Assembly (NCBI RefSeq): GCF_010668395.1
Contig: NZ_WUEY01000003.1
Coordinates: forward strand, 62,001-126,000
DNA from: Martinezella lusitana
GTDB lineage: Bacteria > Pseudomonadota > Alphaproteobacteria > Rhizobiales > Rhizobiaceae
DNA length: 64,000 bases
Reading direction: 5' to 3'
Numbering within the stretch: the stretch's first letter is position 1; each line of letters starts with the position of its first letter. Position numbers and translations under genes: made by a program. The notes beneath the pieces are model-generated. The model was not told the DNA's origin. It did not search any database and saw only the letters and a program-made list of their open reading frames with translations. Shown one piece after another: positions 40,354 to 47,693 of the stretch.

Positions 40354-41796
40354 TCAGCTCCTTGCATAGTCTTGAGCAGCGGTCTCGCGACGGACCAGCG
40401 GCTCGGATTGTTCGAAATTCGCACCGGCGACGGCATCGCCGATGATGACCATGACCGGCCCGCTCAACTCATCGCGGCGCTCGAGATCCGGCAAATCCCT
40501 CAGGATGCCGTGCATCAGGCGGCGATCGCGGCGGCTCGCATTCTCGATGACGGCAACCGTCGTCTCGGACGGCACGCCGGCTTGCATCAGGCGTTCCGCG
40601 ACGGAAGCGGCAACCGTGCGCCCCATGTAGACGGCGATCGTTGCCCCCGAGACGGCCAGGCTTGCCCAATCGGGCAGCACATCTCCGGTCAGATCATGAC
40701 CGGTCGTGAAGACCAGCGACGAGGCGACACCACGCAGCGTCAGCGGCAGCTCGAAATCGGCGGCGGCGGCAAAGGCCGAGGTGATGCCGGGGACGATCTC
40801 ATAACCGATACTGGCTGCACGCAGCGCCGCCATTTCCTCGCCGGCGCGACCGTAGACCAGCGGATCGCCTGACTTCAGGCGCACCACGCGCTTGCCTTCG
40901 CGGCCGAGCTGCACCAGCAGATCGTTGATCTCTTCCTGCGACTTGCTGTGGCACCCCTTGCGCTTGCCAACCGACAGGCGCTCGGCGTCGCGGCGACCCA
41001 TATCGACGATCGCCTGCGGCACGAGCGCGTCATAGACGATGACGTCGGCCTCCATCATCACGCGCTGCGCGCGCAAGGTCAGCAGGTCTTCGGCGCCCGG
41101 ACCGGCGCCCACCAGCCAGACGCGACCCTCGACCCCGCGTGAGGACTGCAACAATTCATCGGCTGCCTGCTCCGCCTGCGGGAGATGGCCGGCATTGACG
41201 GCATCGGCAACAGGGCCAGAGAAGAATCGCCGCCAGAAAATCCGGCGCGCAACGCCACGGGGAACGAGACGCTCGACCGGCTTGCGATAGCGCGTCGCCA
41301 ATTCCGCCAGCTTGCCCAGCGACGGCGACAGCATCTGGTCGATCTGCGCGCGGATCATCTGCGCCAGCACCGGACCGGCACCTTCCGTGCCGATGGCAAC
41401 CGCGACGGGGGCGCGGTTCACCAGCGCCGGCGTATAGAAATCGCAGTAGTCGGGCTGATCGACGGCGTTTGCCGGAATTCTCTCGGCGCGAGCGGCAGCG
41501 ACGATCGCACGATCCGCGCCGGCGTCGCCGGTGGCGGCAAAGACAAGGGTGGCACCCTTGACCTGATCGGATGAAAAATTGCCCCGCACGGTTTCGATGC
41601 GATTGGCGATGAGGAAGGCGTGATAATCAGCCTCGGGCGCCTGGACATAGGCAACGATCCTTGCCTGCGTCTGCATGAGCAGCCGCACCTTGGCAAAGGC
41701 CTCGTCGCCATTGCCGAAGACAGCCGCCACCCGTCCTTCTACGCGAAAGAAGGCGGGAAACACCGAAAGCTGCTCAGTCCTGGGAGGCATCATCAT
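40354..41796 (-). CDS. cysG: Siroheme synthase (trifunctional CysG)
   Basis: 480 residues. The N-terminal CysG-B part (dehydrogenase/ferrochelatase) has AAVFGNGDEAFAKVRLL and GAGPVLAQMIRAQIDQML; the C-terminal SUMT methyltransferase part has VWLVGAGPGAEDLLTLRAQR, DVIVYDALV, VVRLKSGDPLVYGRAGEE, GITSAFAAAADFELPLTLRG and the terminal VMVIIGDAV. It converts uroporphyrinogen III to siroheme for CysI. The NAD loop GNGDEAFAK departs from the commoner GGGxVAxRK. Start chosen at the MMMPPRTEQL triplet (41796); the open frame upstream lacks an SD. First gene of the operon. Confidence 0.93.
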   Translation of the reverse strand: MMMPPRTEQLSVFPAFFRVEGRVAAVFGNGDEAFAKVRLLMQTQARIVAYVQAPEADYHAFLIANRIETVRGNFSSDQVKGATLVFAATGDAGADRAIVAAARAERIPANAVDQPDYCDFYTPALVNRAPVAVAIGTEGAGPVLAQMIRAQIDQMLSPSLGKLAELATRYRKPVERLVPRGVARRIFWRRFFSGPVADAVNAGHLPQAEQAADELLQSSRGVEGRVWLVGAGPGAEDLLTLRAQRVMMEADVIVYDALVPQAIVDMGRRDAERLSVGKRKGCHSKSQEEINDLLVQLGREGKRVVRLKSGDPLVYGRAGEEMAALRAASIGYEIVPGITSAFAAAADFELPLTLRGVASSLVFTTGHDLTGDVLPDWASLAVSGATIAVYMGRTVAASVAERLMQAGVPSETTVAVIENASRRDRRLMHGILRDLPDLERRDELSGPVMVIIGDAVAGANFEQSEPLVRRETAAQDYARS

Positions 41797-41880
41797 TCCA
41801 CTTCGAGATTTGGCGAATATCGCCCCTTCCGCCAAGAGATTGAAGAAACAGAATTCTAATGCTCGGGCGAACACGTATTC

Positions 41881-41912
41881 TTTTGCTCGACATCCAGGGG
41901 ATTTGAGCAAAA
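41881..41912. promoter_or_regulatory. Inverted repeat in the cysG upstream region
   Basis: TTTTGCTC (41881-41888), 16-base spacer, GAGCAAAA (41905-41912); about 85 bases upstream of cysG. The spacing suits a dimeric regulator. An AT-rich stretch (about 41936-41961) lies further upstream. Confidence 0.4.
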
Positions 41913-42084
41913 CTCACCAGGCAAGCAGATTGCAATAAATATATAAAATCTATAGGTTTTTAGGATTCATTGGCGCCTACGGGCCGCTTTATTGCCTGTG
42001 GCGAACATAGTCTTTAACTTATTTGCGCATACCGCCGCATTCGTAATCCCACTAGGCTGCAGCGAAAACCGTTGGAGGAAACCC

Positions 42085-42672
42085 TTGTCTGACAATAGCA
42101 TCGCTGCACGCCTTCTGAACGTCGTCGAACACGACATCCTGCCCTTGACCAGCCAGGGCGTCGCCGCCGGCAACAAAGTCTTCGGCGCCGCCATCCTGCG
42201 CAAATCCGACCTTTCGCTCGTTATTGCCGAAACCAACAACGAACTGGAGAACCCGCTCTGGCACGGCGAGGTTCATACGCTCAAGCGTTTCTACGAGCTC
42301 GGCGAGAAGCCTGCGGCTAAGGATCTGATCTTCCTGTCCACCCACGAGCCCTGCACCATGTGCATGTCGGCGATCACCTGGGCCGGCTTCGACAATTTCT
42401 ATTATTTCTTCAGCCACGAGGATTCCCGGGATGCTTTCGCGATCCCGCACGATCTCAAGATCCTGAAAGAAGTCTTCGGCCTGGAGCCGGGTGGCTACCG
42501 CCGCCAAAACGCTTTCTGGAAGAGCTTTGCCATCTCGGATCTCGTGGAAACCGAAGAGGGTCCGCGCAAAGGCGAGTTGAAGGAACAGACCGCACGCATT
42601 AAACAAGCCTATGCCGGTCTCTCCGACAACTATCAGGCGTCGAAGGGGAGCAACGACATTCCGTTGAATTGA
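42085..42672 (+). CDS. Cytidine/deoxycytidylate-deaminase-family protein
   Basis: 195 residues. Zinc-dependent deaminase fold: HxE as WHGEVHTLKRFYE and PCxxC as HEPCTMCMSAITWAGF, the catalytic zinc ligands and proton shuttle. The C-terminal half (YYFFSHEDSRDAFAIPHDLK, YRRQNAFWKSFAISDLVE) differs from tRNA adenosine deaminase TadA and from guanine deaminase, so the substrate is unclear. Start TTG 42085 with GGAGG (42074-42078) 6 bases upstream; the longer frame to 41992 has no SD. Divergent from cysG; mazG follows after 22 bases. Confidence 0.85.
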   Translation: MSDNSIAARLLNVVEHDILPLTSQGVAAGNKVFGAAILRKSDLSLVIAETNNELENPLWHGEVHTLKRFYELGEKPAAKDLIFLSTHEPCTMCMSAITWAGFDNFYYFFSHEDSRDAFAIPHDLKILKEVFGLEPGGYRRQNAFWKSFAISDLVETEEGPRKGELKEQTARIKQAYAGLSDNYQASKGSNDIPLN

Positions 42673-42694
42673 AAGAGCAAGACCCGAGGCACAG

Positions 42695-43543
42695 ATGGAA
42701 GCATCGCGAGACATTTCCGGCCTGATCGACATCATGGCCGCGCTGCGAAATCCCGAAACCGGCTGCCCTTGGGATATCGTCCAGACCTTCGAGACCATCA
42801 AGCCCTATACGATCGAGGAGGCCTATGAGGTCGCCGACGCGATCGAGCGCAAGGACAACGACGACATTTGCGACGAACTTGGCGACCTGCTGTTGCAGGT
42901 CGTCTTCCATGCGCGGATTGCCGAAGAGGCCGGCGCCTTTTCCTTCGGCGATGTCGTGCATGCCATCAGCCGCAAGATGATCCGCCGCCATCCGCATGTC
43001 TTTGCCGTTTCCGATGCCAAGACCGAGGATGCGGTGACGCTGCAATGGGATCGAATCAAGGCCGAAGAGAAACGCGAGCGGGCCGAGCGCCGTGCGAAGA
43101 GCGGTATCACCGAGGATTTCAAGGACGGCTTCCTTGGTTCGGTGCAACGGACCTTCCCTGCCCTGACGGAGGCATTGAAGCTGCAGGAACGAGCCGCCAA
43201 GGTCGGCTTCGACTGGTCGGCACCGGAACCGATCCTCGACAAGATCGAGGAGGAGATCGGCGAATTGCGGGCGGCGCTCGCGAGCGGCGACAAGGCCAAG
43301 GTCAGCGATGAACTCGGCGACCTGATCTTTGCGGTCGTCAATATCGGCCGGCATGTGAAAACCGATCCCGAACAGGCGCTACGTGGCACGAACACGAAGT
43401 TCCGCCGCCGCTTCCATCACATAGAAACGACCCTTGAGGCCGATGGCGAGACGCTGGAGGATGCCTCGCTGGAGCGCATGGAAGAGATCTGGCAGGCGGC
43501 GAAAGCCATCGAGCGGCAGCTTGCCGGAGTGAAAACGGCCTGA
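42695..43543 (+). CDS. mazG: Nucleoside triphosphate pyrophosphohydrolase MazG
   Basis: 282 residues with the tandem MazG layout. First domain: GCPWDIVQTFETIKPYTIEE, DELGDLLLQVVFHARIAEE; second: KIEEEIGELRAALASGDKA, DELGDLIFAVVNIGRHVKT. The EExxE and ExxD metal-binding residues are in both copies. Hydrolyses dNTPs/NTPs to the monophosphates, cleaning the pool of aberrant nucleotides and, in E. coli, influencing ppGpp. Adjacent to a nucleotide-type deaminase, so the pair may form a small nucleotide-sanitising unit. Its stop is inside a long hairpin. Confidence 0.94.
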   Translation: MEASRDISGLIDIMAALRNPETGCPWDIVQTFETIKPYTIEEAYEVADAIERKDNDDICDELGDLLLQVVFHARIAEEAGAFSFGDVVHAISRKMIRRHPHVFAVSDAKTEDAVTLQWDRIKAEEKRERAERRAKSGITEDFKDGFLGSVQRTFPALTEALKLQERAAKVGFDWSAPEPILDKIEEEIGELRAALASGDKAKVSDELGDLIFAVVNIGRHVKTDPEQALRGTNTKFRRRFHHIETTLEADGETLEDASLERMEEIWQAAKAIERQLAGVKTA

Positions 43544-43585
43544 AGCGCTGAAAACGAATCTTTCAGATTCATCTCCAGCGCTTCA
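43541..43585. repeat. Palindromic element at the mazG 3' end
   Basis: Outer arms TGAAGCGCTG (43541-43550) and CAGCGCTTCA (43576-43585), inner arms GAATC and GATTC with a 5-base loop. It overlaps the mazG stop and lies between convergent mazG and hflX. Terminator-like or a RIME-type element. Confidence 0.6.
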
Positions 43586-43656
43586 GATCCTTGATCTCCG
43601 GCTCGTGCTTATCGTGGAACAGCCGCCCGCCTCTGCGCGACATGCGCTGAGGCCGC

Positions 43657-44988
43657 CTATTCCCAGTCTTCGCGCTGAGGCTTCGGGCCATTGCCCATGC
43701 GCCGCTCCAGCTCAACCGCTTCCGTCTCGGTCAGGCGGACGTCGAGCGTCACCGTGCCGTCCTCGTTATCCTCGCGATTGTCTACAATGGCGTGGTTATA
43801 GAGCCACGGCAGCAATGCCAGTTTTTCCACCGGCAGCGTGATCGTCGTTTCCGTCAGCACGCCCGAAAGCCGCCGGCTGATTTCGTCCATCAGGCGATCG
43901 ACGCCCTCGCCGCTTTTCGCCGAGACGGCTATGACGTTTTCCGTGTTCGAAGCCTTCTGCACGATAGCATCGTGCGCTTCCGGCTCCAGACGGTCGATCT
44001 TGTTCCAGACTTCGAGAATGCGCTCCGCTCCCTCAGCCTCGCCGATGCCGAGGTCGCCGAGAATGCGCATGACATCGGCGCTCTGGACCTGATTGTCATC
44101 GTCGGACAGATCGCGCACGTGCAGGATCAGGTCCGCTTCCAGAACCTCTTCGAGAGTCGCACGGAAAGCGGCCACAAGATGAGTCGGCAGGTCGGAAATG
44201 AAGCCGACCGTATCGGAGAGGATGACGGTGCGGCCATGCGGCAGCTTCATGCGGCGCAGCGTCGGATCGAGCGTCGCAAAGAGCATGTCCTCGGCCAGCA
44301 CGCCGGCGCCGGTAATGCGGTTGAACAGCGTCGACTTGCCGGCATTGGTGTAGCCGACGAGCGCCACGATCGGGTGCGGCACCTTCCGGCGCTTGGCGCG
44401 ATGAAGCTGGCGGGTGCGGACCACCTGTTCGAGCTCGCGCTCCAGCCGGATAATCCGTTCCTGCAGCATACGCCTGTCGGCTTCGATCTGGGTTTCACCC
44501 GGACCGCCCATGAAGCCGGCACCGCCGCGCTGGCGTTCAAGGTGGGTCCAGCTTCGGACCAGCCGGCCCTTCTGATAATTCAGATGCGCAAGTTCGACCT
44601 GCAGCGTTCCTTCCTTGGTGGAGGCGCGGCGACCGAAAATTTCGAGGATGAGGCCGGTGCGGTCGATGACCTTGGCATTCCATGCCTTTTCGAGATTGCG
44701 CTGCTGTACCGGCGTCAGCGGATGATCGACGATGACGAGTCCGGCGTTGAACTCGTCGAGCAGCGCAAGGATTTCCTCGATCTTGCCCGTGCCGAGCAGG
44801 GTTGCCGGCCGCGGATCGTTGATCGGCACGATGGAGCCGTTGACCACGTGGAGGTCGATGGCGAGTGCCAGGCCCTTTGCTTCTTCCAGCCGGCTTTCAG
44901 GCGGGCGCGAAACGGAGGCGGCATCGGCCTGAGCGGCACGCGCCGCGCGGGCCTGCTTCAGCACAGGCACGACCACGACAGCGCGCAT
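43657..44988 (-). CDS. hflX: Ribosome-associated GTPase HflX
   Basis: 443 residues from ATG 44988. HflX domain with PINDPRPATLLGTGKIEEIL, VIDRTGLILEIFGRRASTKE, GGAGFMGGPGETQIEADRR; G domain with P-loop GYTNAGKSTLFN, G2/G3 ATLDPT and LSDTVGFISDLP, NKID. It splits stalled 70S ribosomes under stress. The N-terminus is uncertain: the frame is open without ATG, GTG or TTG all the way back to the hfq stop (26 codons), and the E. coli protein has about 10 residues before the matching point. SD at 44988 is weak. Confidence 0.93.
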   Translation of the reverse strand: MRAVVVVPVLKQARAARAAQADAASVSRPPESRLEEAKGLALAIDLHVVNGSIVPINDPRPATLLGTGKIEEILALLDEFNAGLVIVDHPLTPVQQRNLEKAWNAKVIDRTGLILEIFGRRASTKEGTLQVELAHLNYQKGRLVRSWTHLERQRGGAGFMGGPGETQIEADRRMLQERIIRLERELEQVVRTRQLHRAKRRKVPHPIVALVGYTNAGKSTLFNRITGAGVLAEDMLFATLDPTLRRMKLPHGRTVILSDTVGFISDLPTHLVAAFRATLEEVLEADLILHVRDLSDDDNQVQSADVMRILGDLGIGEAEGAERILEVWNKIDRLEPEAHDAIVQKASNTENVIAVSAKSGEGVDRLMDEISRRLSGVLTETTITLPVEKLALLPWLYNHAIVDNREDNEDGTVTLDVRLTETEAVELERRMGNGPKPQREDWE

Positions 44989-45066
44989 GTCATCCCGGTG
45001 TTTGACTGACTCCGGAATGAGGGAATCGTTTTTGGTATCGCGTGTCGTGATAATAGAAAATCCCAG

Positions 45067-45309
45067 TTAGGATGCGGCTTCTTCGCTCTCGAACATCTGC
45101 ATCGGCTGACCCGGCATGATCGTCGAGATCGCATGCTTGTAAACGAGCTGCGAATGGCCGTCGCGGCGGAGCAGGACACAGAAATTGTCGAACGAGGTCA
45201 CGACCCCTGTGAGCTTCACGCCGTTAATCAAGAAAATCGTCAGTGAAATCTTTTGCTTGCGAACAGTATTGAGAAACAAGTCCTGCAAGTTCTGAGAACG
45301 TTCCGCCAT
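45067..45309 (-). CDS. hfq: RNA chaperone Hfq
   Basis: 80 residues. Sm1 and Sm2 motifs are intact: [40 protein letters not shown] and [13 protein letters not shown], with the YKHA core of the uridine-binding proximal face. Forms a hexamer pairing small RNAs with targets; in rhizobia it is needed for nif and symbiotic regulation. Just upstream of hflX in the same frame (78 bases apart), the conserved hfq-hflX arrangement. Confidence 0.97.
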
Positions 45310-45416
45310 CGCGCCGCTTCTTTCTTTTTTGCCGACCCAGGTCGGTTCAATGTCATGATATATAGAGGTCCCGGACAGGAGATATCCTCATTCTCTCCTC
45401 CCAGCGAATGTTGGTA

Positions 45417-46280
45417 TCAAATCGCAGTCTTTTCCGCAACGTCGAAAAAGGCTTCGCGAATTTTCTGTGACATGCTGCCCGGATGACCATTGGCAACAGT
45501 CTCTCCATCGATGGAAACGACCGGAAAACATATACTTGTCGCCGCGGTAATGAAGACCTCGCGAGCTTTCATCATCTCCTCGACCGAGAAGAATCGCTCG
45601 ACGATCGTCACGCCGAGCTTGGCAGCTACGTCCTTCAGGGTCGTGCGGGTGATGCCGCGCAGGATGCCGTGCTCGGCCGGACGCGTAACGAGATTTCCGT
45701 CGTGATCGACGATCCAGACGTTGGTGGCGGCCCCTTCCTTCACCATGCCGTTCTGATCGATATAGATCGCCTCCTGGGCGCCGGCTTCCTTCGCCTGCTG
45801 GCGGGCCATTGCATTCGGCAGCAAACCGACCGACTTGATATCCACCCGGTCCCAGCGGTTGTCGCGAACGGTAATCGCCTTGATGCCATTGGCATTCTTC
45901 TTGGCAATAGCGGATTGATCGGTGCTCTTGGCGGTGACGACAATCGAGGACGGCGTCCCGGCAGGCGGGAAGACATGATCGCGCCGGGCAACGCCGCGCG
46001 TCACCTGCAGATAGAACAAGCCGTTGCGGACATGATTGCGGCGCAGCGTCTCGCGAATCACAAGGATCAATGCCGGGCGCGTCATCGGCCAGGCGATACG
46101 AAGTTCCCCCAATGAACGGTTGAGGCGATCAAGGTGGCGCGTCAGATCGACGATCACGCCGTGACGAACCTCGCAGACCTCGTAGACGCCATCGGCGAAC
46201 TGATAGCCGCGATCCTCGATATGCACCGTGGCGTCGCTGTGCCTGACATAACGGCCGTTGACATAAGCTATTCTCGGCAT
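45417..46280 (-). CDS. D-amino-acid aminotransferase-like PLP enzyme (class IV)
   Basis: 287 residues. Fold-type IV aminotransferase: YVNGRYVRHSDATVHIEDRG, YQFADGVYEVCEVRHG, YLQVTRGVARRDHVFPP, PLP Lys within DRVDIKSVGLLPNAMARQQA, and EAIYIDQNGMVKEGAATNVW. The family is D-alanine/branched-chain/ADC lyase; the RGYQFADGVYE motif and length favour D-amino-acid aminotransferase. Lies between ntrX and hfq on the same strand, an order common in Rhizobiales. The 107-base gap to hfq has no clear terminator. Confidence 0.9.
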   Translation of the reverse strand: MPRIAYVNGRYVRHSDATVHIEDRGYQFADGVYEVCEVRHGVIVDLTRHLDRLNRSLGELRIAWPMTRPALILVIRETLRRNHVRNGLFYLQVTRGVARRDHVFPPAGTPSSIVVTAKSTDQSAIAKKNANGIKAITVRDNRWDRVDIKSVGLLPNAMARQQAKEAGAQEAIYIDQNGMVKEGAATNVWIVDHDGNLVTRPAEHGILRGITRTTLKDVAAKLGVTIVERFFSVEEMMKAREVFITAATSICFPVVSIDGETVANGHPGSMSQKIREAFFDVAEKTAI

Positions 46281-46328
46281 GAAAGACCCTGATCCGAATT
46301 CTTTGACGATGACGTGCCGAGCGGCCGC

Positions 46329-47693
46329 TCAGACGCCCAGCGATTTCAGCTTGCGATGCAGCGCGGAACGCTCCATGCCGACAAACTCCGCCGTGCGCGA
46401 TATATTGCCGCCGAAACGGTTGATCTGGGCAATGAGATAATCGCGCTCGAACATTTCGCGCGCTTCGCGCAGCGGCAGCGTCATGATGTGGTAGTCGTTC
46501 TTGGCGGAGACCTTCGGCAGCATGTCGCCAAGGTCGGTCGGCAGCATTTCCGCCGTGATCGGTGTGTCCGCTCCATCCGAACGCGCCAGAATCATCAGAC
46601 GCTCGATGTTGTTGCGCAGCTGGCGGATGTTGCCCGGCCAGTCATGCGCCTGCAGCACGGCCATGGCGTCGTCGCCGATCCTGCGCGGACGGATGCCGGC
46701 CTGCTCGGAAATCTGGCGCATCAACTGGTCGACGAGGAACGGAATGTCCTCCCGTCGTTCGGCAAGAGCCGGCACGCGAACGGGCACGACGGCCAGGCGA
46801 TGATAGAGATCCTCGCGGAACAGGCTCTCGGCAATCCGGCTCTCGAGATTATAGGCCGTGGAAGAGATGATGCGCACGTCCACCTTGACGCGCTTCGAGC
46901 CGCCGACCCGCTCGAACTGCTGATCGACGAGCACGCGCAGGATCTTGTTCTGTGTCTCGCGCGGCATTTCACCGACTTCGTCGAGATAGAGGATGCCGCG
47001 ATGGGCCTCTTCGAGAGCGCCGATCTTGCGTGCCTGCCCCGGCGAGCCCTCGGTGCCGAACAGCGCGATTTCCATCCGCTCAGGCGTGATCGTCGCCGCA
47101 TTCAGCGCCACGAAAGGACCGTTTGCACGGGTCGATTTCTTGTGCATCATCCGGGCCACGAGTTCCTTGCCGGAACCGGACGGACCGAAGATCATGACAC
47201 GGCTGTTGGTCGGGGAGACCTTGTCGATCGTCTGGCGCAACTGCGAAACGGCGACAGACGTTCCGATCAACTCGACGGCATCGCCGGTGCGGCGCTTCAG
47301 CTCGGAAACCTCGCGCTTCAGCTTCGAATTTTCCAGGGCGCGCTCGGCGATCAGGATCAATCGGTCGGCCTTGAACGGCTTTTCGATGAAGTCGAAGGCG
47401 CCGCGCTTGATGGCGGAAACGGCCGTTTCGATGTTGCCGTGACCCGAAATCATGACGACGGGCAAATCAGGATGGCGCGCCTTGATCTCGTCCAGCAGGG
47501 CAAGCCCGTCGAGCTTGCTGCCCTGCATCCAGATATCGAGGAAAATCAGCCGCGGCGCTCGATCGGAAATCGCGGCGAGCGCGCTGTCACTGTCGTGCGC
47601 CGTTCGGGTTTCGTGACCCTCATCCGAAAGAATTCCCGAAACGATTTCGCGAATGTCTTCCTCGTCGTCGACTACGAGAATATCAGATGCCAT
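46329..47693 (-). CDS. ntrX: Response regulator NtrX
   Basis: 454 residues. Receiver: ILVVDDEEDIREIVSG, phospho-acceptor Asp in RLIFLDIWMQGSKLDGL, Lys in FDFIEKPFKADR. AAA+ domain: Walker A GPSGSGKELVARMM, Walker B ILYLDEVGEMPRETQ, WPGNIRQLRNNIERLM; C-terminal Fis-type helix-turn-helix GNISRTAEFVGMERSALHRK. The GAFTGA loop that contacts sigma-54 is replaced by GTEGSPGQARKIGAL, so it probably does not act as a sigma-54 activator. Start ATG 47693 overlaps ntrY by 11 bases. Partner kinase NtrY; the pair links nitrogen, redox and envelope control. Confidence 0.95.
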   Translation of the reverse strand: MASDILVVDDEEDIREIVSGILSDEGHETRTAHDSDSALAAISDRAPRLIFLDIWMQGSKLDGLALLDEIKARHPDLPVVMISGHGNIETAVSAIKRGAFDFIEKPFKADRLILIAERALENSKLKREVSELKRRTGDAVELIGTSVAVSQLRQTIDKVSPTNSRVMIFGPSGSGKELVARMMHKKSTRANGPFVALNAATITPERMEIALFGTEGSPGQARKIGALEEAHRGILYLDEVGEMPRETQNKILRVLVDQQFERVGGSKRVKVDVRIISSTAYNLESRIAESLFREDLYHRLAVVPVRVPALAERREDIPFLVDQLMRQISEQAGIRPRRIGDDAMAVLQAHDWPGNIRQLRNNIERLMILARSDGADTPITAEMLPTDLGDMLPKVSAKNDYHIMTLPLREAREMFERDYLIAQINRFGGNISRTAEFVGMERSALHRKLKSLGV

